This document shows positions 29,390-38,548 of a stretch of 64,000 nucleotides of DNA, in pieces (position 1 is the first letter of the stretch; every line of letters begins with the position of its first letter). Under the pieces are notes generated by a model. That model did not search any database. It was given only the letters and a program-made list of their open reading frames with translations, and was not told where the DNA came from. This DNA comes from Tahibacter amnicola. GTDB lineage: Bacteria; Pseudomonadota; Gammaproteobacteria; Xanthomonadales; Rhodanobacteraceae. The stretch spans positions 4,551,001 through 4,615,000 of the forward strand of contig NZ_CP104694.1 of NCBI RefSeq assembly GCF_025398735.1, written 5' to 3'. Both the position numbers and the translations under genes were made by a program.

Positions 29390-30265
29390 GTGAGCATTCC
29401 CCGAATTGCCGGCTACACCATGCCGGCGTTGCCCTCTGTCACACCCCGCGTGACCTGGCAGCCTGATCCAGCGCGCGCTGTACTGCTGATCCACGACATG
29501 CAGCGCTACTTCCTCGATTTCTACGCCGCGGACGCTGAGCCGATCCCCTCACTGCTGGCCGCCATCACCCGACTGCGCGACGCCTGCGATGCCGCCGGCG
29601 TGCCCGTGTTCTACTCGCGTCAACCGGGACATCAGACGAGCGAGCAGCGCGGTCTGCTGCAGGACTGGTGGGGCCCCGGCGTTACCGCATTTCCCGATCG
29701 CGCCGACATCGTCCACACGCTGGTGCCGCGCCCCGGCGACCACGTGCTGACGAAGTGGCGCTACTCGGCATTTGCGCGGACCGATCTTCGCCAGCAGTTG
29801 GACCTGCTCGGCCGCGACCAGATCCTCATTTGCGGCGTCTACGCCCATATCGGCTGCCAGATGACCGCCGCCGACGCCTTCATGCAGGATATCCAGCCAT
29901 TTCTGGTTGCCGATGCGGTCGCCGACTTTTCCGCTGCCGAGCACCTCCAGGCACTGCAGTGGGTCGCGGCGCGTTGCGGCGTCGTAGTGACAACCGCCCA
30001 CGTCGAATCCAGTCTGTCAGGCCATCCTTCACTGCCCGCTTCCCTGCATGCCCTGCGCGACGAGATCGCTTCGCTGGCCGACATCCCCGTCGACCAGCTG
30101 GAGGCGGATGACAATCCTTTCTATGCCGGACTGGATTCGATTCGCCTGATGGCGTTGATCGAGCGCTGGAACCGCGCCGGTTGCAGCCTCGGATTTGCCG
30201 ATCTGGTCGAACGTCCGAGCCTGCGTGCCTGGTGGGAGATGCTCGACCGCCAGAAGGCGGCGTGA
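29390..30265 (+). CDS. entB: Isochorismatase fused to aryl carrier protein
   Basis: Residues ~1-210 are an isochorismatase (LLIHDMQRYFLDFY with the catalytic Asp, LTKWRYSAF with Lys, CGVYAHIGCQ) that yields 2,3-dihydro-2,3-dihydroxybenzoate. Residues ~215-290 are an aryl carrier domain with phosphopantetheine site GLDSIRLMAL (Ser250). The two functions are on one chain, as in E. coli EntB; I recall Stenotrophomonas maltophilia splitting them into entB and entB'. A GTG start at 29390 has AAGGA upstream. Confidence 0.94.
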   Translation: MSIPRIAGYTMPALPSVTPRVTWQPDPARAVLLIHDMQRYFLDFYAADAEPIPSLLAAITRLRDACDAAGVPVFYSRQPGHQTSEQRGLLQDWWGPGVTAFPDRADIVHTLVPRPGDHVLTKWRYSAFARTDLRQQLDLLGRDQILICGVYAHIGCQMTAADAFMQDIQPFLVADAVADFSAAEHLQALQWVAARCGVVVTTAHVESSLSGHPSLPASLHALRDEIASLADIPVDQLEADDNPFYAGLDSIRLMALIERWNRAGCSLGFADLVERPSLRAWWEMLDRQKAA

Positions 30266-30266
30266 C

Positions 30267-33200
30267 ATGGCGACCGGTACCTCTGGTGCGGATCCGTCCG
30301 AATGGCTTCCCCTGTCCGCGGCGCAGCACGGGATCTGGCTGGGCCAGCAGCTTGATCCGGAATCACCGGCCTATTGGGCCGCAGAGGCGGTGCAGCTGAG
30401 CGGTGCATTGGACGTCGAACACCTTGTCACCTGCATCGCCGACGTACTGGGCGAATGCGATGCGTTGCACTACCGTTTTCGGGAAGTGAACGGGCACGTG
30501 GTGCAGCTTCGCGACGCAACGGCGGCCGTCACGCGACAGGTCGACTTTTCCGATGCGGCGGACCCGCAAGCCGCAGCCGACCACTGGATGGCCCGGCAGG
30601 GCCGCGATCCCGTTGACCTGGCCAACGGCCCGCTCTTCGCCAGCACACTGCTGCGGCTGGGGCCGCAACGGCATGCCTGGCATCTGCGTGCCCACCATAT
30701 CGCGCTCGACGGCCTGGGGTTTCACCGTGTTATCCGGCGCGTAGCGCAGCACTATGGCGGCCGCGTCGCGACAGACACCGCATGGCACCTGGGGCCGGTC
30801 ATCGCGGAGGACCTGGAATACCAGCAATCCGCCGCACGCCAGCGCGATCGACAGTTCTGGATGAGCGTGCTGCAACACGCGACGCCCGCAGCAACCGTGC
30901 GTCCGGCGGCACCATTGGCACCGGATGTACGACGCCTGCGCGCCAAGCTCGACCAGGCCATGGCGCAGCGTTGGCAGGCCGCGTCGCGCGATGCGGGTGT
31001 CGACTGGCCCGCCTGGGTGATCGCGGTGATCGCCACGTGGGTCCAACGCGTCAGCGGCATCTCGCACGTCACATTCGGCCTGCCGGTGATGGCGCCGCCC
31101 GGGTCACGCGCTGCCAGCGTGCCATGCATGGCGATGAACATCGTGGCCGTGCCGGTGCACATCGATGCCCGCGACACCGTGCACACGCTGGCACGCCAGG
31201 TGGCTCAGACCCTGCGTCGCATCCGACCCCACCAGCGCTATCGCTATGAACACCTGAAGAACGATCTCGACGCGGGCCCCGGCAGGCAGCGACTGTTCGG
31301 ACCGGTGATCAACGTCCTGCCGTTCGCGGATGTTCCCGATTTCGGCGAAATCGCTGCTGTTCCGCAGCCGCTAAATGCGGGCCCGGTCGAGGACATCGCG
31401 ATCACCGTTGCCATGCATCGGCATGGGCTCCGACTGGATCTGGAGGCCAATCCCCTGGCCTACTCGGACGCTGATCTGTCCGGCCTGCACAGCCATCTGC
31501 ACGCCCTGTTCGACGACGCGTGCGGAGCGGCAGGACTGGCGGTCGCATCTGATGGCCGCCGGCTTGCCGTGTCGGCCGGAACGACGCCTTTCAGCGCGCC
31601 GCCCGTCCTTGACCGGCTGCGCCAGAACGCGGCGCAAACCCCGTCGCACCGCGCGATCGAACAGGCCGGAACGGACAGCATCTCGTATGCCAGCTTGGTC
31701 GACCGCGTGCGGAACGTTGCCGGGCATCTGCACACTGTGGGCATCACGAAAGATTCCCTTGTCGCGGTACTGTTGCCCCGGAGCATCGACGCCATCGTCG
31801 CGCAACTGGCCGTGTTGTGGGCCGGCGGCGCGTACCTGCCGCTCGATCCCGACGGTCCGCCGGAACGGATCGCGACTGTCCTTTCCGATGCCCGCCCCTC
31901 CGTCAGCATCACGTATGTGGCATTCCAGCATCGATGGGCAATGCCAGGGACGCCAATACTCATCGACACATTGCCACCACAGCCGGCGGCAATGCTTCCG
32001 GAACCCGTACCCGCCGGCACGGACGCGCTGGCCTACGTCATTTACACCTCCGGCTCGACCGGCAGACCCAACGGCGTCATGGTCGATCGCGGCGCCCTGG
32101 ACCACTTCGTCGCCGCCGCCGCGGACCGCTACGCCATCCGCAGCGACGACCGCATTCTTCAATTTGCGCCGCTGCAGTTCGATGCGAGCGTGGAAGAGAT
32201 CTACCTCGCCCTCACCGTCGGCGCGACTCTGGTACTGCGGCCGCCGGACCTGCTGACGTCGCTCGATGCCTTCGGCGAACGCGTGGAGGCGCTCGGCGTC
32301 ACGGTGCTGGACCTTCCCACCGCGTTCTGGCACGAGTGGGTGGCCGCACTGGACGGCAGGGCGCCACCGGCTTCACTGCGCGGCGTAATCATTGGCGGCG
32401 AAGCGGCCCTGCCCGCCCGGGTGAGCCAATGGCGGCGCTTCGCAGGAGCGGTGCGGCTGGTCAACAGCTATGGACCGACCGAGTGCACCGTGGTCTGCAC
32501 CACGGCGACGCTTACCTTGCCACACCGCGATGAACACGCCGACGCGGTTCCCATAGGCCAGCCGCTTCCGGGCGTGACGCTGGCGGTGGTCGACGACTTC
32601 CTCCAGCCCGTGGAGATCGGAGAAGCCGGCGAACTGTGCATCGTCGGCCCGACGCTCGCGCGCGGCTACCACGACCGCGCGACGCCCCAGCGCGAACGCT
32701 TCATCACGCTGTGCGCCTTGCCGGGAGCGCCCCGCGCCTATCGGACCGGCGATCGGGTGCGGATGGCTGAGGATGGCACCGTGCACTATCTCTGCCGTCG
32801 TGATGATGAGCTCAAGATCAGCGGGCACCGCGTCGATCCGCGCGAGATTGAGGCCGCGCTGGCCGCGATTCCAGGCGTTCACGAAGCGGCCGTCGTCGCG
32901 CTGGATACCCGGATCGGCAAGATGCTGCACGCTTTCCTGACCGGCCCTATCCCCCTGGCCACGGCGACGCTGCGCGCCGCGCTGGGACAGTGTCTACTGG
33001 ATGCGGCAATGCCTTCCGCCTTCCACTGGGAGGAACGGTTGCCGCGCGATGCCAACGGCAAGATCGACCGCCGCACGCTGCGCGCGCTGGCGAGCCGGGC
33101 GTCGGAGCCACCGTCGGCCGCCACAGATAGCGGGATCCAAACTCAGGTGCTCGACGCCTGCCGCGCCGCGCTGGGCCACGCGCAATTGGGCATCGACGAC

Positions 33201-34172
33201 GATTTCTTCGCGGCGGGCGGCAGGTCGCTGCACGCGCTGCGCGCCGCGCACGACATCGCGCGACGACTGGCCCTGAAGGTATCTGCCGCCCAGCTCTATC
33301 AATTTCCGACACCGCGCCAGCTGGCCCAACACCTGGTCTTGCACGACGGTACGACCGTACCGGGCAACGATCCCCTCGCGCCCCTGCTGACATTGCGCGA
33401 CGGCAAAGGGGCCGCCTTGTTCTGCATCCACCCGGCTGACGGCCTGGGATGGTGCTACTTCGGATTGTTGCGCCACCTGCCGGACGTCCCCATTCACGCC
33501 ATCCAGGCGCGTGGACTGAGCGGCGAACTGCCCGGCACCTATGAGGCAATGGTCGAGGATTACGTGCGCCACGTCCGCCACATCCAACCGTCCGGACCGT
33601 ACCACCTGCTTGGCTGGTCATCCGGCGGCGGCGTCGCGCATGCCGTGGCCTGCCGGTTGCGCGCGCTGGGCGAACCGGTCGCGATGCTGGCCATGCTGGA
33701 TGCGTATCCCTCGGAAGCATTTCAGAGCCAACGCGCACCGACGCGCCAGGACGCCCTGCTCGCCATGATCGACAACCCCGATGCCACCCTCGTCACGCCC
33801 GACGGCACGCCCCTGGACGATACGCAACTGATGGCCCAGGTCCGCGCGGCGGACAGTTCACTCGCCGGATTCGATATCGACCAGCTGCAACGCATGGCCG
33901 ACGTCGCGCTGCACCACATGCAGCAGTATCGGACAGCACGGCACGAGGTATTCGACGGCGACCTGCTGCACTTTCGCGCCGCACGACGTCCGCCCGGATC
34001 GCCCGACTGGGAGCAGTGGCGACCCTACGTGCGCGGCACGATGGCCTGTATCGACGTCGACTGCACGCACCGGGCTATGTGCCAACCGGCATCGCTGACC
34101 CGGATCGGCGCGTGCCTGCTCGCATCACTGCGTAACGCTGCCCGTGCCGGGGCAGGAATGGTGTCCGCATGA
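30267..34172 (+). CDS. entF: Single-module siderophore NRPS (C-A-T-TE) with lysine-type adenylation pocket
   Basis: The 1301-residue synthetase is the size of EntF (1293). Domains in order: condensation (~10-440, catalytic HHIALDG at 143-149), adenylation (~465-960, YTSGSTGRP from 593), thiolation (Ser987 in GGRSL) and thioesterase (~1040-1301, GWSSG with Ser1118). Manual alignment with GrsA and EntF gives the pocket D-A-E-D-I-G-S-V-V-K. EntF (serine) is D-V-W-H-F-S-L-V-D-K. The acidic E239 and D278 and the overall fit (8/10 to the lysine code of bacitracin synthetase as I recall it, D-A-E-S-I-G-S-V-C-K) point to lysine or another basic residue. The domain layout is EntF-like while the chemistry is probably not. 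No epimerase or reductase domain is present. It begins one base after entB ends and overlaps entA (ATGA). Confidence 0.93.
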   Translation: MATGTSGADPSEWLPLSAAQHGIWLGQQLDPESPAYWAAEAVQLSGALDVEHLVTCIADVLGECDALHYRFREVNGHVVQLRDATAAVTRQVDFSDAADPQAAADHWMARQGRDPVDLANGPLFASTLLRLGPQRHAWHLRAHHIALDGLGFHRVIRRVAQHYGGRVATDTAWHLGPVIAEDLEYQQSAARQRDRQFWMSVLQHATPAATVRPAAPLAPDVRRLRAKLDQAMAQRWQAASRDAGVDWPAWVIAVIATWVQRVSGISHVTFGLPVMAPPGSRAASVPCMAMNIVAVPVHIDARDTVHTLARQVAQTLRRIRPHQRYRYEHLKNDLDAGPGRQRLFGPVINVLPFADVPDFGEIAAVPQPLNAGPVEDIAITVAMHRHGLRLDLEANPLAYSDADLSGLHSHLHALFDDACGAAGLAVASDGRRLAVSAGTTPFSAPPVLDRLRQNAAQTPSHRAIEQAGTDSISYASLVDRVRNVAGHLHTVGITKDSLVAVLLPRSIDAIVAQLAVLWAGGAYLPLDPDGPPERIATVLSDARPSVSITYVAFQHRWAMPGTPILIDTLPPQPAAMLPEPVPAGTDALAYVIYTSGSTGRPNGVMVDRGALDHFVAAAADRYAIRSDDRILQFAPLQFDASVEEIYLALTVGATLVLRPPDLLTSLDAFGERVEALGVTVLDLPTAFWHEWVAALDGRAPPASLRGVIIGGEAALPARVSQWRRFAGAVRLVNSYGPTECTVVCTTATLTLPHRDEHADAVPIGQPLPGVTLAVVDDFLQPVEIGEAGELCIVGPTLARGYHDRATPQRERFITLCALPGAPRAYRTGDRVRMAEDGTVHYLCRRDDELKISGHRVDPREIEAALAAIPGVHEAAVVALDTRIGKMLHAFLTGPIPLATATLRAALGQCLLDAAMPSAFHWEERLPRDANGKIDRRTLRALASRASEPPSAATDSGIQTQVLDACRAALGHAQLGIDDDFFAAGGRSLHALRAAHDIARRLALKVSAAQLYQFPTPRQLAQHLVLHDGTTVPGNDPLAPLLTLRDGKGAALFCIHPADGLGWCYFGLLRHLPDVPIHAIQARGLSGELPGTYEAMVEDYVRHVRHIQPSGPYHLLGWSSGGGVAHAVACRLRALGEPVAMLAMLDAYPSEAFQSQRAPTRQDALLAMIDNPDATLVTPDGTPLDDTQLMAQVRAADSSLAGFDIDQLQRMADVALHHMQQYRTARHEVFDGDLLHFRAARRPPGSPDWEQWRPYVRGTMACIDVDCTHRAMCQPASLTRIGACLLASLRNAARAGAGMVSA

Positions 34173-34978
34173 TCGCCCGCGCAATGCCCATCGACTGCGC
34201 TGGCGAATTTTCCGGAAAGACCGTATTGATCACCGGCGCGGCGCAGGGGATCGGCGCAGCGGTCGCCACCGCGTTCGCCGCGACCGGTGCGACGCTGTCG
34301 CTACTCGATCAGCAGCATGTACCACTGGAGCAGACCGCTCGTCGCCTTCGCGCCGGCGGCACGGTGGTGCTCACCACGGCGCTCGACGTGACACTGCGTA
34401 CCGACGTTGACGCAGCCGTTTCGGCGACGGAAGCGACGCTGGGTCCGGTCGACATTCTCGTCAACGTCGCCGGTATTCTGCGCACCGGACAGGTGCTGGC
34501 GCTCGACACGCAGGACTGGGCGGACAGCTTTTCTGTCAACACGCACGGCGTGTTTCATGTGTGCCAGAGCGTTGGCCGGCGCATGGCGGAGCGCCGCCGC
34601 GGCAGCATCGTGACGGTTGGCTCCAATGCCGCGGGCGTACCGCGCATGGGCATGGCGGCCTACGCGGCATCCAAGGCCGCCGCCACGCAATTCATGCGTT
34701 GCCTGGCGCTCGAACTCGCGCCGTTCGGCATACGCTGCAACACGGTGTCACCCGGATCCACCGACACCGCGATGCAGCGTGCCCTGTGGACGTCCGGCAG
34801 CGACGCGGAACGGGTGATCAAGGGCAGCCCCGAAACGTTCCGCCTGGGCATCCCGCTGGGACGCATTGCCGATCCGCCCGATATCGCAGCGGCCGTCTGC
34901 TTCCTGGCGTCGGACCGCGCGCGGCATATCACCATGCACGATCTGCGCGTGGACGGCGGCGCCACTTTCGACGCGTAG
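34169..34978 (+). CDS. entA: 2,3-dihydro-2,3-dihydroxybenzoate dehydrogenase
   Basis: An NAD+-dependent short-chain dehydrogenase that aromatises the EntB product to DHB. The 269 residues carry the cofactor loop LITGAAQGIGAAVA, NVAGIL, the catalytic Ser in VTVGSNAA and the YAASKAA Tyr-Lys pair. The first ATG overlaps the entF stop; a second ATG five codons later is possible. It ends the biosynthetic operon, which has no PPTase gene; the needed Sfp/EntD-type enzyme must be elsewhere. Confidence 0.93.
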   Translation: MIARAMPIDCAGEFSGKTVLITGAAQGIGAAVATAFAATGATLSLLDQQHVPLEQTARRLRAGGTVVLTTALDVTLRTDVDAAVSATEATLGPVDILVNVAGILRTGQVLALDTQDWADSFSVNTHGVFHVCQSVGRRMAERRRGSIVTVGSNAAGVPRMGMAAYAASKAAATQFMRCLALELAPFGIRCNTVSPGSTDTAMQRALWTSGSDAERVIKGSPETFRLGIPLGRIADPPDIAAAVCFLASDRARHITMHDLRVDGGATFDA

Positions 34979-34986
34979 AAACGCAA

Positions 34987-35012
34987 ACGGCGCCGGACGA
35001 ATCCGGCGCCGT
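34987..35012. terminator. Convergent terminator hairpin between entA and the RTX gene
   Basis: ACGGCGCCGGA (34987-34997) and TCCGGCGCCGT (35002-35012) make a perfect 11-bp stem with loop CGAA. The minus-strand exit reads TTTGCGTTTCT, the plus-strand exit CGTCACGC, so it works better as terminator for the RTX gene but probably serves both. Confidence 0.65.
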
Positions 35013-35029
35013 CGTCACGCTGCGGGGTT

Positions 35030-38000
35030 TTACAGGCAGTTCATGTTTCCGGTCCAGCTCACCGAGAACAGGGAGGCCGGCACGAGGGTCTGGTTCCACA
35101 CCTTCGTGTTGCTGCCATTGCCGCCCAGACGGAAGTCCCGCTGGTGGTTGCTGTTGCCCGAGATGGTGTCGTTGCCATCGTTACCGCACAGGAAATCGCG
35201 CGGATCGCTGGAGCTGCTCGACGCGGCAGGGTCGTAGCCATCGACGCGGTCGTTGTCCTTGCCGCCGAAAGCGTAGTTGGTACCCTCGACAGTACGCAGC
35301 TGGTCATCGCCCTTCAGGCCGAACGTGAAGTCCGTGTTGTCGCCGGCATTGAGCGTGTCGTTGCCCTCGCCACCGACCGTGACGTCCAGGCCGGACGCAC
35401 CGTTGATGGTGTCGTTGCCGTCACCGCCGAAGGAGAGATCGCTGTCGTTGTCACCGCGCACGAAGTCATCGCCGGATCCGGCCAAGGTCACGTCGGCTCC
35501 GCTGCTACCGACCAGATAGTCATTGCCATCGCCACCCGTGATCAGGTCGATCGCGTCGCCGCCGTCAGCATAGTCGGCGTCGTCCTGGCCAAAGATGAAA
35601 TCGTTGTTGGGGCCACCGACGATGTAGTCAGTGTCGGTGCCGCCCAGCAACACATTCAGACCGTCGCCGCCGTTGATACGGTCTTTGCCCTTGCCGCCGA
35701 TCACCAGGTCGCCCTGTTCGTCGCCGTTGAGCACGTCGCAGCCTTCGCCACCGATGATCAGGTCATTGCCCGTGCCGCCGCCCACGATATCCGGGCCGTC
35801 CATGCCCAGCAGGAGATCGGCATCCTCATTGCCCTTGATGGCGTCGGCGCCACCGTCACCCGACACGATATCAATGCCCTGGCCGCCGGACATCGTATCG
35901 TCGGCGCCGCTGCCGAACATCAGATCCGTCGCGCCGTTTCCTTCCATGTAGTCATTGCCGGCGCCGCCGAACATCAGATCGATCTCGCCATCGCCGAAAA
36001 GCATCTCGCGTTCCTGGCTGTTGTCCTGGCCGAGGATGATGTCGGTCGCATCGCCGCCCCGCATGTAGTCGCTGCCCGGGCCACCGAGCAGCAGGTCGAG
36101 GCCTTCGTCGCCAAATACGCGGTCTTCGCCGGCATCGGCCAGCACGATGTCGATGCCGGCGTTGCCGTTGATGACGTCGGATTCGGTGCCTCCCTTGATG
36201 ATGTCGATAACTCCATCGCCACCCTGGATGACGTCGGCGCCGCTGCTGCCGAAAATCAGATCGATTCCATCGTCGCCATAGATCTTGTCGCTGCCGATTC
36301 CGCCGAACAGCAGGTCGACCAGGCCGTTGGAACCGTGAATGGTGTCGTCGCCGGCACGGCCGGTAATCAGGTCCATGTCGTCGTCGCCGGTGAGGCTGTC
36401 ATTGCCGTCCCGGCCGAACAGGAAGTCGATGCCGGTGCCGCCGCTGACAATGTCATTACCGATGCCGCCATCCACGATGTCGGCACCGCCCGCCGCGGAG
36501 ACCGTGTCATTGCCGCTGCCACCGATCAGGGTGTCGCCCAGAGTCGGAATAGCGCCGAAGCCGGTTGTGCTGCTGCCGGTCATGGCATCGTTGTGATTGC
36601 CGCCGCTGAAGAAGCTGCCCAGGTTCACGGACGCCCCCGACACCAGCACGATGCCGCCGGGACCGGCGTTGCTGAGACTGTCGTTGGCATCCTGGCCGAA
36701 CAGGAAATCCACGCCGTTTTCGCCGACGATCACGTCGCCGCCAGCGGGATGGCCGAACAACAGCGAATCGCCCAGGATCAGGTCCGTATACGCCTGCGCA
36801 TCGACCGCACCGTCCTCGCCGGTGTCGCCACTGAGCTCGCCACCGAAGAGCCGGTCGTTGCCGCCCTGGCCCACGATCAGATTGCCCAGGTGGAAGGTGA
36901 CGGCGCCAAGCACGGGCACCGTGTTGCCTGCGCCGCCATGGGCCTCGTCGTCGCCGGCACCCATCAGCGCCACGTCGATGTCATCCCCGAGAAACGCCTT
37001 GTCACTGCCCGGGCCAGTGAACACGAAATCCACGCCCGCGTGCGTTTCGACGCAGTCGTTGCCCTTGAAGGTGAACACGATGTTGGGGTTATTGCCTGTG
37101 ACCACCACGTCCGACCACGGCGTGCCCAGCACGATGCCGACGCTGCCGAGATTGAATTCCAGGTTCCAGGATTCGTTTCCGCAGAACGTGCCGGTGGAGA
37201 GCGTTCCCACGCTGCCGTCCTTTTCGGAGACACCGGCGCGCTGTTCCGTACGCGCCGTCGGATCCGCGCTACTGGCATCGATGGATTCGCTGGTGTACTG
37301 CGGGCTGGCCCATTCACTGAAATAGCTGCCGTATTCGGACAAGCGCACCAGCCGCGGATTCGTTTCGATGCGGTCTGCCTGGAATTGCAGCCGGCCGACA
37401 AGCGTCTCTTCCCACTGCTCGATCGCCGGTTCGGGCGTCGCGACCAGGGCATCCGCCGACGCGGCCAGGCGCGGGTAGGCGCCCCCCTCTTCGCCCAACG
37501 GTGCTGCCGGCTCGAACGCCTCCAGTTCAGCCGTACCGAGGCACTTGGCGATCGCCGCTTCGGACGCTACCAGCCCATCTTCCGTCGCGGTGATCGACTG
37601 CTCGAGCGCCGGCGTGGAATTTTCGTCGTCCGTATGGCTTTCGAGCTTGGCCTGCAGGGCCGCCAGCGAGGCATCGATACGGCTGCGTTCACCGGCCACG
37701 CACTTGCTTACCGACGACTCGAAGCGGCCCAATTGCTGCGCGTTGAACGTGGTGAACTTCGAGACGGCGGCCTGGACGGCGACCAGATCGGTCGACGCCT
37801 GTCGAACCAGGCGTTCGCGCACGGTTTCGGCGCCGTTGTACGCGGCCTCCAGGGTATTGCGGCCCGTCGGTGTCTCGCTGATCTGCGTCTCGTAGAAGGC
37901 CACGACCTCATTCTGCATGTCGGCCTGGAACAGGTCGCGCTCCTCGGCCTGCATCTGGCTGATCTGGGCAGCACGCTGGTAGATCGCCGTCTGCGCCGAC

Positions 38001-38548
38001 AACACGCCTTGCAAGGTGGCATCGCCCGGCGGCACGGTCACGATGTCGCCGGGAATCGCCACGGCGTAGAGGGGATCGACCGCGCGCTGCGGCAGCGGTA
38101 GCGCAATCTTGCCGTCGGCCAGCTCACCCCGGAAGGCGATCCGGTAACGGTCACCGTCCTGGCGGATGTTGTCGGCGAAGAACAATCCCTTTGTCTGTGG
38201 GCCCAGCTGGATGACGACGGTCTGGTCCGACAGGGGTTCGATGGCCAGCGAGTTCCTGCGCGCAACCGTTCCGGCGCTTTCATCCACCTCCCAGAAGTGC
38301 AGTTGGTTGTTGCGACGGCTGATGTAGACGGCGGCTGTCGCATCGAGGGTGATGCCGGTTTCGTTCAACGGCGTGGCGATCGCTTTCGCCGACTTCGGCG
38401 AAGGTGCGCTCGCAACGGGCGGCAGGTTCGCCGCGGACGTCGCCGTCACGCTGGCAATCGCCACGGCCAGGAGGGTCTGGCGCAGGCGCGGGTATCGTGC
38501 CGATGGAGTGGAAAACCGCGTTTCGGCAGACGTATGGGAGGTGTGCAT
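35030..38548 (-). CDS. Large RTX-repeat (calcium-binding beta-roll) protein with Sec-type signal peptide
   Basis: The 1172-residue protein starts at an ATG with GAGAG before it. An extended n-region leads to a hydrophobic core (LLAVAIASVTATSA) that looks like a Sec signal. Residues ~125-320 are rich in charged residues and Gln with coiled-coil character. From ~515 to ~1110 the chain is almost entirely RTX-like repeats of the GGxGxDxhxG kind in an 18-residue double period (for example GGDGNDTINGASGLDVTVGG). Such repeats bind Ca2+ and fold outside the cell. Classic RTX proteins use type I secretion without a signal peptide; no type I genes are nearby. Four cysteines (near 457, 505, 1115, 1171) could form disulfides. 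No catalytic domain was recognised. Confidence 0.85.
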   Translation of the reverse strand: MHTSHTSAETRFSTPSARYPRLRQTLLAVAIASVTATSAANLPPVASAPSPKSAKAIATPLNETGITLDATAAVYISRRNNQLHFWEVDESAGTVARRNSLAIEPLSDQTVVIQLGPQTKGLFFADNIRQDGDRYRIAFRGELADGKIALPLPQRAVDPLYAVAIPGDIVTVPPGDATLQGVLSAQTAIYQRAAQISQMQAEERDLFQADMQNEVVAFYETQISETPTGRNTLEAAYNGAETVRERLVRQASTDLVAVQAAVSKFTTFNAQQLGRFESSVSKCVAGERSRIDASLAALQAKLESHTDDENSTPALEQSITATEDGLVASEAAIAKCLGTAELEAFEPAAPLGEEGGAYPRLAASADALVATPEPAIEQWEETLVGRLQFQADRIETNPRLVRLSEYGSYFSEWASPQYTSESIDASSADPTARTEQRAGVSEKDGSVGTLSTGTFCGNESWNLEFNLGSVGIVLGTPWSDVVVTGNNPNIVFTFKGNDCVETHAGVDFVFTGPGSDKAFLGDDIDVALMGAGDDEAHGGAGNTVPVLGAVTFHLGNLIVGQGGNDRLFGGELSGDTGEDGAVDAQAYTDLILGDSLLFGHPAGGDVIVGENGVDFLFGQDANDSLSNAGPGGIVLVSGASVNLGSFFSGGNHNDAMTGSSTTGFGAIPTLGDTLIGGSGNDTVSAAGGADIVDGGIGNDIVSGGTGIDFLFGRDGNDSLTGDDDMDLITGRAGDDTIHGSNGLVDLLFGGIGSDKIYGDDGIDLIFGSSGADVIQGGDGVIDIIKGGTESDVINGNAGIDIVLADAGEDRVFGDEGLDLLLGGPGSDYMRGGDATDIILGQDNSQEREMLFGDGEIDLMFGGAGNDYMEGNGATDLMFGSGADDTMSGGQGIDIVSGDGGADAIKGNEDADLLLGMDGPDIVGGGTGNDLIIGGEGCDVLNGDEQGDLVIGGKGKDRINGGDGLNVLLGGTDTDYIVGGPNNDFIFGQDDADYADGGDAIDLITGGDGNDYLVGSSGADVTLAGSGDDFVRGDNDSDLSFGGDGNDTINGASGLDVTVGGEGNDTLNAGDNTDFTFGLKGDDQLRTVEGTNYAFGGKDNDRVDGYDPAASSSSSDPRDFLCGNDGNDTISGNSNHQRDFRLGGNGSNTKVWNQTLVPASLFSVSWTGNMNCL
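35150..37010 (-). repeat. Coding tandem RTX repeat tract
   Basis: About 1.9 kb of degenerate repeats with a nine-codon unit, often paired to 54 bases, encoding Gly/Asp-rich turns alternating with hydrophobic positions. In the outer half the second unit of each pair frequently reads G-x-D-L/I-x-x-G, giving an alternating pattern. The DNA is diverged between units, so recent expansion is not evident. Confidence 0.8.

Noticed and set aside
30267-34172. Assignment as a serine-loading enterobactin synthetase
   Set aside because: Length and domain order fit EntF, but eight of ten pocket residues differ from the EntF code.
35150-37010. Regular repeat tract considered as a CRISPR-like or satellite array
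   Set aside because: The periodicity is in codons (9 and 18), units are diverged and the frame is open throughout, so it is protein-level repetition.
35144-38101. 985-codon open frame on the plus strand
   Set aside because: It lies wholly antisense to the RTX gene. The repetitive GC-rich codons of the real gene keep this frame free of stops; it has no ribosome binding site and no family features.
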